Shown here: one piece after another, positions 36,349 to 44,817 of the stretch
Layout: each line of letters starts with the position of its first letter
Numbering within the stretch: position 1 is the first letter of the stretch
Assembly (NCBI GenBank): GCA_947644195.1
Contig: CANRZB010000001.1
Location: 120,801-184,800 of the forward strand
DNA: 64,000 nt
From: an uncultured Clostridium sp.
GTDB taxonomy: Bacteria > Bacillota > Clostridia > Lachnospirales > Lachnospiraceae
Direction of reading: 5' to 3'
The notes under the pieces: generated by a model
The model's input: the letters and a program-made list of their open reading frames with translations, nothing else
What the model was told of the DNA's origin: nothing
Database searches by the model: none
Translations under genes and position numbers: made by a program

Positions 36349-36552
36349 TTATATTTCTATGTTTTTCTCAATAAATTCCTCGAACTGCTTCCTTTTTATC
36401 AACCGTTTCTTCCCTATGTGCAACACAAAATTACATCTTGGATTTCGCATCATTTCATCTAATTTGTTTAGTCCAATATTGCTGTAGGCAGCTGCTTCCT
36501 CCTTGGTAATTGCGACTTTTTCCCAAACCGGAATATCATCTTTTTTGCTCAA
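36349..36552 (-). CDS. xis: Excisionase (Tn916 Xis-like)
   Basis: A 67-residue winged-helix protein of the excisionase/MerR-like group: KEEAAAYSNIGLNKLDEMM then RCNFVLHIGKKRLIKRKQFEEFI, the usual pattern of helix-turn-helix plus wing. It helps integrase excise the element. The TTG at 36552 is preferred because AAGGAG lies 8 bases upstream. Adjacent to int as in many Gram-positive elements. Confidence 0.85.
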   Translation of the reverse strand: MSKKDDIPVWEKVAITKEEAAAYSNIGLNKLDEMMRNPRCNFVLHIGKKRLIKRKQFEEFIEKNIEI

Positions 36553-36641
36553 AATACTCACTCCTTCCACACATCTTGCGTGTTTACCTGTTTTATATTA
36601 AGTAACAAAGCGAATTGCGGAAATAAAAATCAAACAAAGAC

Positions 36642-36882
36642 CTATCTTCCGACAACCTTCGATCTTCTTGTAATTTCATCCATCAAACCATAACATTGTT
36701 TATCTACAAATGGTTTTAACAACTCATTTCCATCGTATCTATGCATCAAATCCTTACAGTCCTGACAAAGGCAATCCCAAAACTCTAAGGCTTGGGGGCT
36801 GTCGTTTTCCTGCTTTGGCGGATTCCAATATTTCTGCAGGATTTTCCACCAGGACTGAAAAAAAAATTAGTTCCTCCTGCAT
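36642..36882 (-). pseudogene. Frameshifted small phage gene (T9 tract)
   Basis: An ATG at 36882 with GGAGGG upstream starts a frame that shifts at nine consecutive T residues (complement of 36858-36866). With eight T residues the frame reads MQEELIFFQSWWKILQKYWN and continues to the TAG at 36644-36642, 79 residues in all. The total length is one base over a multiple of three, as expected for a single insertion. The joined product is Trp-rich at the front and has CLCQDCKDLMHRY in the middle. Function unknown. A sequencing error or transcriptional slippage are alternatives. Confidence 0.65.
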
Positions 36883-36892
36883 GCGATCCCTC

Positions 36893-38770
36893 CTATATTT
36901 TAAAAGGTGTCTCCATATCATCGGTTGCATTTATAAAACCATCAAAACTATACTGCTGCGGCTCTTTTGGCTCCCAGCCGACTTCAAAATCAAAATCCAT
37001 TTGGCTCTTATCTATCAATCTCCTGGATTTTTTGTCATACCGCAGATCTATCCCGTCCTTTTTAGTCAGTTTGCCAAACCAACGATTTTTACTGACAGAA
37101 AGATGGTTTAAGTCCTCTTGGTCCTCATCTCTTTTAAACGTCATAACAATGTCTGCCAAATTAGTAATATCCCCCGATCCACTAACAGCATCATTTTCAT
37201 CCACCGTAAGACTGTTTTTTCTCGGATGGGCAACCAAAATAACAACTACATCATGTCTTTTTGTTAATCTGCTTAATTTCTTCACAAATTTACTCTGGCA
37301 TCGATATTCATCTTTTGCCATATCTACGTCCAATGCTGTCATGAGGTTATCTACAACAACCAGGTCAATCCCATACTGCATAACGGAATTTTCTATCGTG
37401 GAAATTAAATCTGTTAATTCATCGTCATCTACTACATTATTATCAAATAAGTAAAACTTCCTCCGATACCAATCATCTATACGGTCTTGGTTGCTATTTG
37501 TTATAAATCGCCTCATCTCCCCGTCTTGGTTTAGCTGCTCCACAATATTGCCCGGCCCGGCTATCTGATAATCAATCCATGACTTATACTGCCAATTAGG
37601 GAGCTCTCCAGAGTATGCAAAAATCTTTTTTCCCTGTTGTAGTGCTGCTACGCATATTTGGTTAGCTACAGTTGATTTTCCCTGCCCACGCTTCCCCGTG
37701 AGGATGATTAACTGGCCACCATAAAAATAGCCGCCTAAATAGCTATCCAACTGACGGAATCCCGTTTTAAACTTTGGAATATCTCTCAAGTCCTGGCGCT
37801 TTACATCTGCAAGTTCTACGACCTGTTTTACAGGCTGCTCAATAGCGTTTTCGACCGCACCCCTAACTGAGTCTTTCCCGTGCTTTTGCAAAATCTCGTT
37901 TGCATCTTTACACCCCTTATAATCGTCCCTTCGAACATAGCGAATCTTATTCGGAAATCGTTTTCGGATACTATCTAGCAATGTCATATGATCACGCTCA
38001 TAATCTCCAAAAACTACAATTTCTTCAAATTCGCAAACCCAATTCCAGCAATACGGAATCCAGCGGAAATTATTCATTCCACCCGGCACGCTAACAGCGC
38101 AATCTATACCTGCTTCGACCACAGAAAGACTGTCAATCTGCCCCTCGCAGATCACTAACCGTTTGCGATCCTTTTCGCACTGTTTCATCCCGAACAAGAT
38201 CGGCTTACAGTCCTTTTCCGCCCATTCTTTAGGAGATGCCTGATGCTCTCCATTTTTATCTAAGTAAGTCTTTCCCTTGAAAAAAGACGTATCACGATAT
38301 TTGACATATTGCATCTTCCCGTTTTCATCAAAAAACGGAAACACAAGAATATCATCTCTCTTGGCTTGTGTTGTGATCTCATACTTTCTTGCCACTACCT
38401 CCGAAATACCTCTGCTCTTCAAATATTCTACTGCTTTTGGCAGTGGCTCTATCGGCTTGCTTGGTGTTTTTAATCTCCTATATCGTTTTTTAGGCTGATA
38501 GTATTCATCGACCTCTATACCGAGAGAAAAATCAAAATCTCTTGCCAAAGTGATCATATTGCCAGAAATGCTGCAACTGGCTCTAAGGCACTTAAATTGC
38601 CCCGTAAGCAGATTGATGGAAAACGTTCCTCTATCCTTGCCATTTTTGCCACCTCTACAATATGGACAAATATAGAATTGTAGCTCATCGCCTCTTGTTT
38701 GTGTTTGAATATGGACGCTTCTGGCAAAATTGTAAGCATCTTCTTCTTTGAATTCATACAACCCCTTCAT
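36893..38770 (-). CDS. Phage primase-helicase (Toprim plus DnaB-like)
   Basis: A 625-residue bifunctional replication protein. Seen: CHC2-type zinc ribbon (CPYCRGG...CLRASC), a Toprim core (LVICEGQIDSLS, VVFGDYERD) and a RecA-fold helicase with Walker A GKRGQGKST and Walker B DLVVVDNL. This is the T7 gp4-like arrangement, priming and unwinding at the phage fork. It is 3 bases downstream of the replication-organiser gene. Confidence 0.92.
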   Translation of the reverse strand: MKGLYEFKEEDAYNFARSVHIQTQTRGDELQFYICPYCRGGKNGKDRGTFSINLLTGQFKCLRASCSISGNMITLARDFDFSLGIEVDEYYQPKKRYRRLKTPSKPIEPLPKAVEYLKSRGISEVVARKYEITTQAKRDDILVFPFFDENGKMQYVKYRDTSFFKGKTYLDKNGEHQASPKEWAEKDCKPILFGMKQCEKDRKRLVICEGQIDSLSVVEAGIDCAVSVPGGMNNFRWIPYCWNWVCEFEEIVVFGDYERDHMTLLDSIRKRFPNKIRYVRRDDYKGCKDANEILQKHGKDSVRGAVENAIEQPVKQVVELADVKRQDLRDIPKFKTGFRQLDSYLGGYFYGGQLIILTGKRGQGKSTVANQICVAALQQGKKIFAYSGELPNWQYKSWIDYQIAGPGNIVEQLNQDGEMRRFITNSNQDRIDDWYRRKFYLFDNNVVDDDELTDLISTIENSVMQYGIDLVVVDNLMTALDVDMAKDEYRCQSKFVKKLSRLTKRHDVVVILVAHPRKNSLTVDENDAVSGSGDITNLADIVMTFKRDEDQEDLNHLSVSKNRWFGKLTKKDGIDLRYDKKSRRLIDKSQMDFDFEVGWEPKEPQQYSFDGFINATDDMETPFKI

Positions 38771-38773
38771 TTA

Positions 38774-39475
38774 TTACTCCTTTTTATTCCAAAGATCCAT
38801 TCCCGGTTCATCATCACTGTCCTCTGGCTCTGGCAGTTGCTCTGATCTAGTTTCATTATCCTGCACATCATAATCCGTATAAATCCCTTTATGCAGCCAT
38901 GTATCAGGACAGTTCAAATACTTTGGTTCCGTATCTCGCTTGGCTCTTGCATAGGCTTTAGCGGACGCAATTAATAGATCTTCGGAAATCCCTTGCATGA
39001 TTAGCTTAGCATATTCTTGCTCTGCCAGCGCTTTATGCTCTTTTCTCGGATACTCTTTCCAAAATTCTTCGAATTTTTGCGCTGTATTGCACCGCATCTG
39101 ATCTATATCCATATCCGATATCTTATTGCTGTCAGTATTCAGGACATAAGCGTTATCGCTAATTTTTAGCTTCCTGTATTCACTTTGATGCACCGTAGGC
39201 TTGTATCGATCTTTGCGAATAGAATTACAAATCCTCCAATGCACAACAACCACCAGCCCATTTGACATTTGAATAAGATAACCTCTATCAAACAAACATT
39301 GATAATCCTGTTGCGATGCATCTACCACTCTGCGTATACGGTTTGCGTTGTTTACAAATCCGTCATCGTCCGCCTCCATACAAATATGTAAATACAGACC
39401 TTGCGCCGATAAAGGCAATTCTAAAAACTTATCACTCTCTATTACTTCTCTGGAAAACATGCGTTTTTCTGCCAT
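38774..39475 (-). CDS. Phage replication initiation / organiser protein (DnaD-like)
   Basis: A 233-residue protein. The first 100 residues resemble a winged-helix replisome-organiser domain (SDKFLELPLSAQGLYLHICMEADDDGF), followed by a linker and a second helical part (FEEFWKEYPRKEHKALAEQEYAKL) common in phage DnaD/DnaT-like proteins. It probably marks the origin and loads the helicase encoded next. The ATG at 39475 is preferred by similarity to the family start; the RBS is weak. Confidence 0.8.
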   Translation of the reverse strand: MAEKRMFSREVIESDKFLELPLSAQGLYLHICMEADDDGFVNNANRIRRVVDASQQDYQCLFDRGYLIQMSNGLVVVVHWRICNSIRKDRYKPTVHQSEYRKLKISDNAYVLNTDSNKISDMDIDQMRCNTAQKFEEFWKEYPRKEHKALAEQEYAKLIMQGISEDLLIASAKAYARAKRDTEPKYLNCPDTWLHKGIYTDYDVQDNETRSEQLPEPEDSDDEPGMDLWNKKE

Positions 39476-39494
39476 AAATACTACCTTCTCCATT

Positions 39495-39602
39495 CTAACA
39501 AATCCATTTCCCACACCATATGTTTCCTATATCATTAAAAAAATGACAGGGACAGTCAATACATGATTCTGGCGTATCAAGTACTAAAATAGATTTACCC
39601 AT
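39495..39602 (-). CDS. Small Cys-rich phage protein (35 aa)
   Basis: A complete short gene with GGAGG 7 bases before the ATG. The product reads MGKSILVLDTPESCIDCPCH and ends WCGKWIC; it holds five cysteines and is likely a small metal-binding protein. Very similar short openings (ILVLDTPxxC) are common in Clostridia phage replication regions, from memory. It overlaps no other gene and precedes the replication organiser. Confidence 0.75.
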   Translation of the reverse strand: MGKSILVLDTPESCIDCPCHFFNDIGNIWCGKWIC

Positions 39603-39624
39603 TCTGATTCCTCCAATCCAATAA

Positions 39625-40116
39625 TTATTGCTTGAATTCCTCTGCCGTCACTTCGAATGTTACCATATCGTGAAGTTTCCCATCCTGGAGCATTGCGACC
39701 TGTCTACGATACCCACATTCAGAGCCGCCATGTCTTTTAATAAAATTTCGATATGCTTTGACAGCTGGATTATCTGCGTATGCCACCCACTCAATCCTGT
39801 TCATATTATAAATGCCAAATAAATCGCAGATTGCTTTATATAGGTCTTTAATCAATCTTACATTGCCTTTGTCAAAGCTGATAACGGAAAAACCATATGC
39901 TGACATTGCGGGCCAATTAATGCTGTACTTTATGTAACCAATAATATTGTCGTTTTTATCAACTGATACAAATTGGTGTTTGTTATAGTTATCCTCATCA
40001 ATATCAATATAACAGTTTCCTACTCCATCTTCCCAATAGATATTTTCCGGCTTGTACCAAGATTTTATATTTTCTTCCTGTAGCCTTTCTTTGTACATTT
40101 GTGCTGGTTTTAACAT
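39625..40116 (-). CDS. GNAT-like N-acetyltransferase
   Basis: A 163-residue protein with the GNAT-type pattern NIIGYIKYSINW (beta 4), SVISFDKGN and EWVAYADNPAVKAYRNFIKRHGG (beta 5, alpha 4). The substrate is unknown; phage GNATs may act on small molecules or host proteins. The ATG at 40116 follows GGAGGG; upstream codons of the frame belong to the preceding gene. Confidence 0.7.
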   Translation of the reverse strand: MLKPAQMYKERLQEENIKSWYKPENIYWEDGVGNCYIDIDEDNYNKHQFVSVDKNDNIIGYIKYSINWPAMSAYGFSVISFDKGNVRLIKDLYKAICDLFGIYNMNRIEWVAYADNPAVKAYRNFIKRHGGSECGYRRQVAMLQDGKLHDMVTFEVTAEEFKQ

Positions 40117-40118
40117 TC

Positions 40119-40574
40119 TTATCCCTCCGTTTCGTTCAATTTCTTTAAAGCCCGTTCCGCTTCCTCTTCTGTGGGAAAAATCTTTTTCCCTACTTCCTCT
40201 TGATAGTAAACTTTGCAACCATTTACTCTTGTTGCTGTATCATCAGATACCAGGATCTTAATAATACATTCCCCGGATCTTAGCATCTTTTTCCGAACCT
40301 CTGTTACAACCAATGCGATAATAGGTCTCTTGGCATCTTTATCAATGCGGAATACGATATCCCCTGGTGCGCAAGGAAATTTTAGCAGTCTTTTCTGTTC
40401 CTCCATGTCCTCATATTCTTTTAATTTTTTCAACGCTCTGTATATCGCACATGGTTGTATCTTCCTCGATGCGCAATTATTCATGCTTTCGCACCCAAGA
40501 CAAGGACTTGTGCATCCCCCGCCAAGATCCTTTACCAGGATGCTTCCGGCTTTTTCAATCGTTAATCTCTCCAT
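40119..40574 (-). CDS. Hypothetical phage protein, Cys-rich N-terminus
   Basis: A 151-residue protein. The N-terminus has a cysteine cluster (GCTSPCLGCESMNNCASRK) and the C-terminal half has PCAPGDIVFRI followed by IFPTEEEAERALKKL. The same C-terminal layout (PCWIGDTVYEL...FLEKEAAEKTLNEM) is in the next upstream gene, so the two are paralogues. The ATG at 40574 overlaps that gene and has AGGAAG upstream. Function unknown. Confidence 0.75.
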   Translation of the reverse strand: MERLTIEKAGSILVKDLGGGCTSPCLGCESMNNCASRKIQPCAIYRALKKLKEYEDMEEQKRLLKFPCAPGDIVFRIDKDAKRPIIALVVTEVRKKMLRSGECIIKILVSDDTATRVNGCKVYYQEEVGKKIFPTEEEAERALKKLNETEG

Positions 40575-40968
40575 TCTTCCTGACCTCCATTTCATTCAAT
40601 GTCTTTTCAGCAGCTTCTTTTTCCAGAAAAACGGTTTTACCTAATTGACTTGCACCAAATCCCCTTACATTCTGATAAATCCCTATTCCGTCTTTCAATT
40701 CCCAATTAAAGTACGGTTCGCCCATCCTACCGATATTTACGGATATGATTTCAAGCGGTTGTATTCTGTGTCTGATTTCCTGCAACTCATAAACCGTATC
40801 GCCTATCCAACAAGGAAACATTTCCTCATACCTCTTAACCAATTCATACGTCTTTTGCAGTAAGCCTTCGCAAATCAGTTTTGTTTCTGCTTCCTCGTAT
40901 TGGCATTTGCCGCAACGGTCCGATTCCATGCAATGTCTTAATTCCTCTGATAATTTCTTTTTTGCCAT
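40555..40968 (-). CDS. Hypothetical phage protein, paralogue of the next gene
   Basis: A 137-residue protein: CMESDRCGKCQYEEAE cysteine motif, PCWIGDTVYELQEIRHRI, and a C-terminal FLEKEAAEKTLNEME. It overlaps the start of the downstream paralogue by 20 bases. Function unknown. Confidence 0.72.
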   Translation of the reverse strand: MAKKKLSEELRHCMESDRCGKCQYEEAETKLICEGLLQKTYELVKRYEEMFPCWIGDTVYELQEIRHRIQPLEIISVNIGRMGEPYFNWELKDGIGIYQNVRGFGASQLGKTVFLEKEAAEKTLNEMEVRKNGEIND

Positions 40969-41029
40969 AGGTTCCCCTTTCTATGTGGTTAATCTCTCCA
41001 TGGATTACCTCCTTACCAATGCTTAATAA

Positions 41030-41212
41030 TCAAATTAAATTATGTTTTTTTCTGTAGTCTTCTGTAGTTCTTACCTCAACCTCATCGCTAATTGTCTTGC
41101 CGCAGTCAGGACATGCCTGGACTTTGCCAGGTACATGCTTCATGCAGTAAGGACATAGATATACGACATCATCAGATAATAAATATTTAATTAGTTTTCT
41201 TGGTTTTCTCAT
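41030..41212 (-). CDS. Zinc-ribbon phage protein (60 aa)
   Basis: The ATG at 41212 follows GAAAGGATCC. The product has a four-cysteine ribbon, YLCPYCMKHVPGKVQACPDCG. The longer frame to 41407 overlaps the preceding gene and has no RBS. Function unknown. Confidence 0.7.
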   Translation of the reverse strand: MRKPRKLIKYLLSDDVVYLCPYCMKHVPGKVQACPDCGKTISDEVEVRTTEDYRKKHNLI

Positions 41213-41226
41213 AGCTGGATCCTTTC

Positions 41227-41490
41227 TCAAAACCTCCTGGTCTCTGTTACTGATTGTTTGCATCGTGGGCACCGGATCTCTGCATGCGCCTCTCGCATAG
41301 GTGACTTTATAGACAAAGCCCGGCCCATTTGCGATATACCATATATCTGCGATCCAATGCCGATCTGTACGCCTTCTCGTCCAAATACACAGCCGCAATT
41401 CCGGCATCTTATAACCCCTGATGGACTGCTGCCATTGTGATTACTTATAACTCTTGGTAGGCTGCTGCCAATGTGATCACTTATGCTCAT
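41227..41490 (-). CDS. Zinc-ribbon phage protein (87 aa)
   Basis: The ATG at 41490 follows GAGGGG. It begins MSISDHIGSSLPRVISNHNG with a short internal repetition (IGSSLPRVISNHNGSSPSGVI), then RCRNCGCVFGR and EIRCPRCKQSV, one four-cysteine ribbon. Function unknown. Confidence 0.68.
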   Translation of the reverse strand: MSISDHIGSSLPRVISNHNGSSPSGVIRCRNCGCVFGREGVQIGIGSQIYGISQMGRALSIKSPMREAHAEIRCPRCKQSVTETRRF

Positions 41491-41491
41491 G

Positions 41492-41920
41492 TTATATCCC
41501 CTCAAATTTTGTATACTTCTGTTTTGCTGTGTCGTAATCCCAATACACCATCTGATCTTCTGCTTCCTGTACCAGCTGTATCATTTTGTCTTGTCCAATT
41601 TCCGCGGCTACCAGGCGCTTAAAAACGTAAAAGGTTTGCAGCTTTATTTCTACCGCTGTCGCTTTTCTTGCTTTTTTTAATTCCTGTAGCTGAGCATTTT
41701 TAACTGATAACGCTGCCAACGCATTTTTTCTCCATTGATTTTTCTTTTTTTCTGCAGGAGTAAGATTTGTTGAGTTAAACGCTGTTATCTGCGCTTTGAT
41801 ATCAGAGATCTCACACTTGAGCTTGTCTATTTCATTCTCGATGTGATTCGTGTTGTAGGCAAAGTCATGTTTACATTTAGGGCATCGCAAATGTATTGGT
41901 TTCGTTTGCTTTAGATTCAT
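41492..41920 (-). CDS. Coiled-coil phage protein with N-terminal CxxC
   Basis: A 142-residue protein starting MNLKQTKPIHLRCPKCKHDF, then a long helix-forming region (about residues 25-110, many K/E/A/L) and a C-terminal WDYDTAKQKYTKF. The ATG at 41920 is 1 base after the stop of the preceding small gene. Function unknown. Confidence 0.72.
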   Translation of the reverse strand: MNLKQTKPIHLRCPKCKHDFAYNTNHIENEIDKLKCEISDIKAQITAFNSTNLTPAEKKKNQWRKNALAALSVKNAQLQELKKARKATAVEIKLQTFYVFKRLVAAEIGQDKMIQLVQEAEDQMVYWDYDTAKQKYTKFEGI

Positions 41921-41921
41921 G

Positions 41922-42095
41922 TTATCCCTCACTTTCTTCTAATTTTTTCCCGCAATAAGGGCAAAACCCTATTCCATGCCCCTGGTTGCCTTTCTTGTTA
42001 TTCCAAAAAATCCAAGTCCAGCTTCCATTGATCTTTTCGATACTGATATCTTCTGCCTTGTTTATAGTTTCGCACTCATGATATTTACTTTTCAT
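41922..42095 (-). CDS. Small zinc-ribbon protein (57 aa)
   Basis: Complete gene from ATG 42095 to TAA 41922, coupled to the ASCH gene through an ATGA overlap. It ends IGFCPYCGKKLEE, a half zinc ribbon, after a WTWIFWNNKKGNQGHG segment. Function unknown. Confidence 0.72.
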   Translation of the reverse strand: MKSKYHECETINKAEDISIEKINGSWTWIFWNNKKGNQGHGIGFCPYCGKKLEESEG

Positions 42096-42430
42096 CTCAA
42101 TCCCTCACTTTCATTAAATGTTTCCTGCACCGTCAGGATAAAATACTCCTTGCCTTTCTCTGCTCCCCATTCTTCCTTTCCTTCACCAACCGAAAGCGTA
42201 CATTTCGCAATAAACGATGGGGAATCTTTGTTGTAGCCGTTGCGGAACATGATTTCCCTCTCCGGGTTTTCTTCAAATGGATTTATCAACTTCCCATTAC
42301 ATTCATTTATTACGTTGAATAAATTTAAAAATCTACCCTTGTAATATGGTGTGCGTTCTCTATACTCTTCTTTCTTCTCGCTTGACAAAATCATATCAAA
42401 CCACTTCTTTTTAATCGACAGTGTTAGCAT
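42092..42430 (-). CDS. ASCH-domain protein
   Basis: A 112-residue protein. MLTLSIKKKWFDMILSSEKK followed by EEYRERTPYY is the ASCH-domain opening (PUA-like fold, RNA or nucleoside binding). Similar phage proteins are common in Clostridia; their targets are not known. It overlaps the end of the upstream gene by 7 bases. Confidence 0.8.
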   Translation of the reverse strand: MLTLSIKKKWFDMILSSEKKEEYRERTPYYKGRFLNLFNVINECNGKLINPFEENPEREIMFRNGYNKDSPSFIAKCTLSVGEGKEEWGAEKGKEYFILTVQETFNESEGLR

Positions 42431-42597
42431 TTTGGCCGCCTCCCCTTTTTAAGTTTTATGCATGGAGCCATCAAAACCTGTTTAACTGGCAATCCATAAA
42501 ATTTACCGTTTCTGTCTTTGCAAACTAACTCTCCATTTTCTTCCTTACTGCCCTTGCAATTAGAGCAGAAATTGTTATATCCTAATATTTCGCTCAT
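42424..42597 (-). CDS. Small Cys-containing phage protein (57 aa)
   Basis: The ATG at 42597 follows GGGAGG. The product has FCSNCKGSKEENGELVCKDR and ends APCIKLKKGRRPKC, six cysteines in all, probably metal binding. Function unknown. The 86 bases upstream hold a short open frame ending LAQMNLFDFTGG without a convincing start. Confidence 0.7.
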   Translation of the reverse strand: MSEILGYNNFCSNCKGSKEENGELVCKDRNGKFYGLPVKQVLMAPCIKLKKGRRPKC

Positions 42598-42683
42598 TCT
42601 CTTAACCTCCCGTAAAATCAAATAAATTCATCTGTGCCAGTTCCTTGTCAAAGCGTTCCTTTGACAACTTGGTCTTACCCTGC

Positions 42684-42842
42684 TCATTCGTCTGCCTCTT
42701 CTCTTAACCATTCCATCCAGTCTTGATATTTATCTCCATCGGGATAAACCGGGGCCCATTCTTCGTAATCCCCCTTTACTCCACAGAGGAATTTCGCCAT
42801 TTCTTTATTGCTCATTTCTCTTACCCTATCTGCATTTGTCAT
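42684..42842 (-). CDS. Small phage protein (52 aa)
   Basis: ATG at 42842 overlaps the stop of the upstream gene (ATGA), TGA at 42686-42684. It reads MTNADRVREMSNKEMAKFLC and ends DWMEWLREEADE. Short proteins with this NADRxRxM..xxLAxFL opening recur in Clostridia phages, from memory. Function unknown. Confidence 0.75.
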   Translation of the reverse strand: MTNADRVREMSNKEMAKFLCGVKGDYEEWAPVYPDGDKYQDWMEWLREEADE

Positions 42843-43750
42843 TTACTTGCCTCCTTTTCGATTTTTTCTACCCTAATGCCTGTGCATTGCTCAAAAATGT
42901 CTGCGTCAAAGTTTGGCAAGTCTTTAATGATCTGCCTGTCGCTTTCTGACAGCTCGTCCCACCAGATCTGCGCATATCCCTGTCTGTTTAACAATTTTAG
43001 ATAACCGACAGTGGTTTTATACGTTGGATTTTTTGTTTTTTCTTCCTCCGACATGTTGGCAGCATGTACCCATTTTGTATTTTTTGGCATCTGATCTAAA
43101 AGCTGTTTTGCATCGCTGTTTATCCAATCTCTGTATGACCAGTCGGAAGGTTTGTTAAACATTGGGATATTTTGTTCTTCTGTTATAAAGCAACCCGTGT
43201 TACAGCTCCCAATATTCCAGTCCCCGGTGTTCCAGTCCCCGGTGTTACAGTTCCCGGTGTTACAGTTCCCGGTGTTACAGTTCCCGGTGTTACAGTTCCC
43301 GGTGTTACAGTTCCCGGTATTCCAGTCCCCGGTGTTACAGTTCCCAGTGTTCCAGTCCCCGGTGTTACAGTTCCCAGTGTTCCAGTCCCCAGTGTTCCAG
43401 TCCCTGGTGTTACAAAAACCTGTGCAATCTTTTCCTATGTTAACAATTCGCAGTACTTCGTCCCATGGAATTTCTCGGATTATCTTGATTTTGTCGGTGC
43501 ACACCTTACTATCATCTTCTCTATAATCCACCATGCCAAGCGCAATAACTTCTGCAACCTTATTGTTTGGATCAAACTTATAGTATCTAAAGCAATCTGC
43601 GGGGGTTAAGCAAAAATGAAACCCTGCAGAGCAGCATTGCGGTGTAACGTTTTCCTTAAATATTTTTCCAACCTCATACTGATAGCCCCTGCATGTCCAG
43701 TCGTGATTAAATACTTTGTATCCTTTGATTCCTTGCATATTATTGTTCAT
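42839..43750 (-). CDS. Phage protein with NTGxx pentapeptide repeats
   Basis: A 303-residue protein. The N-terminal 100 residues (GIKGYKVFNHDWTCRGYQYE, CCSAGFHFCLTPADCFRYY) are a domain widespread in phages; the middle contains 14 consecutive five-residue units of the NTGDW/NTGNC type, which should form a pentapeptide-like beta helix; the C-terminal part has WVHAANMSEEEK and DLPNFDADIF. The ATG at 43750 has GGAG 7 bases upstream. Role unknown. Confidence 0.78.
   Translation of the reverse strand: MNNNMQGIKGYKVFNHDWTCRGYQYEVGKIFKENVTPQCCSAGFHFCLTPADCFRYYKFDPNNKVAEVIALGMVDYREDDSKVCTDKIKIIREIPWDEVLRIVNIGKDCTGFCNTRDWNTGDWNTGNCNTGDWNTGNCNTGDWNTGNCNTGNCNTGNCNTGNCNTGNCNTGDWNTGDWNIGSCNTGCFITEEQNIPMFNKPSDWSYRDWINSDAKQLLDQMPKNTKWVHAANMSEEEKTKNPTYKTTVGYLKLLNRQGYAQIWWDELSESDRQIIKDLPNFDADIFEQCTGIRVEKIEKEASK
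43202..43411. repeat. Fourteen 15-bp tandem repeats inside the NTGxx gene
   Basis: The unit is GTTACAGTTCCCGGT or GTTCCAGTCCCCGGT on the plus strand, 15 bases long, 14 copies. The unit length is a multiple of three, so copy-number change would lengthen or shorten the protein without a frameshift. Confidence 0.9.
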
Positions 43751-43796
43751 GCCCATTCTCCTTCCTTGATTTCCAACCTGCACCTTATGGCGCCCA

Positions 43797-44030
43797 TCAA
43801 ATGGTCAGCGCAAAAGCCCCTTCCCTCTCCGGTTCGGATGATATGACAATTCGTGCCCACTCAATAACTTTTTTATCAATCAGATCTTTAGGGATATCCG
43901 CGAAACTCCCTTCGTATACTTCCGATGCAGGCCTATCAAGCCGGCTATCGTAGATCGCAACCTCTAGTTCGTTAGTTTCGCCATTTGCTTCTATCCAATC
44001 TCTTTTCCAATCTTTTATTGTTTCTCGCAT
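43797..44030 (-). CDS. Hypothetical phage protein (77 aa)
   Basis: The ATG at 44030 has GGAGG 5 bases upstream. The product begins MRETIKDWKRDWIEANGETN and has no motif I recognise. It lies 20 bases after the frameshifted PAPS-reductase-like gene. Confidence 0.65.
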   Translation of the reverse strand: MRETIKDWKRDWIEANGETNELEVAIYDSRLDRPASEVYEGSFADIPKDLIDKKVIEWARIVISSEPEREGAFALTI

Positions 44031-44050
44031 ATAAACCTCCTTTCCTGTGC

Positions 44051-44817
44051 TCAAATATCTACGCCATAGTCAGCAATGTGATACTGCCGCTCTTCCCAGG
44101 CAAATTGTTCTTCTTTTTCGTGGATACTTGTCTTTGTTAGCGTGTTCCATTGATTTCCGATTAGATTAGGTGTCTTTTCCAGGCCTAATAATTTGTTCCA
44201 TAGATCCCTATGGTTATTTCTTAAATAACGCAATTCACAATCCCTTGCGTTCGGACAGAACCAGCACCCCCCCTCGGCGCAAAGTCGTAAATTGGAGATA
44301 GCAGGTCATATTTTCTACACAGGTCAAATGCCATTTGTTCTGTATATCCGTATTTTTGCAGTAATGATGTTTGATTTGTGCTTTTAACAATTCTGTCAAG
44401 CCTTACTGGTTCATCAACCGCAATACCTATGTACTGCATAAATTCTCCTTCAAAATTTTTCAAAAATCGCCTTATTGGAAGAACCTTTACACTACGGTTT
44501 ATCTGACATCTGCCCGACATCGGAAAGCCAGTGATCATTCCAGTGCCGAACCGCTTACCCCTTGTCGGTTGCCTTAAAAATATGTCCATATAGGTTAAGT
44601 CGGCATGAAGTATCTTTGTTTCATACCCCCAGCTTTCAAACAGCGGAATACATTTGTTTTTTATAAAATCTAAATGCTCCGGCAACTCTCCACTGATATC
44701 CTTATCAAACATAACCTCGGAAAAGATGATAAGGTCAAGCGGTTCTTTGTGTTCGTGCGCCAGGATGATGCTTGCTGTACTGTCTTTCCCGCCGCTAAAA
44801 CTTGCTATGTATTTCAT
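44051..44817 (-). pseudogene. PAPS-reductase-like (adenine nucleotide alpha-hydrolase) protein, frameshifted at G7
   Basis: The ATG at 44817 overlaps the previous stop (ATGA). The product starts with the PP-loop SFSGGKDST and continues for about 185 residues. At seven G residues (complement of 44267-44273) the frame is lost. One extra G gives FAPRGGCWFCPNARDC and runs on through the separate downstream frame to 44051, 255 residues in all. Phage members of this family are thought to act in nucleotide or DNA sulfur chemistry; the exact role is unknown. Homopolymer sequencing error and phase variation are alternatives. Confidence 0.75.

Noticed and set aside
43172..43609. Plus-strand frame with repeated PGVTV units (collagen-like or CRISPR-like look)
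   Set aside because: It is the antisense of the NTGxx repeat gene. The 15-bp units are contiguous with no spacers, so they are neither a CRISPR array nor a plus-strand gene.
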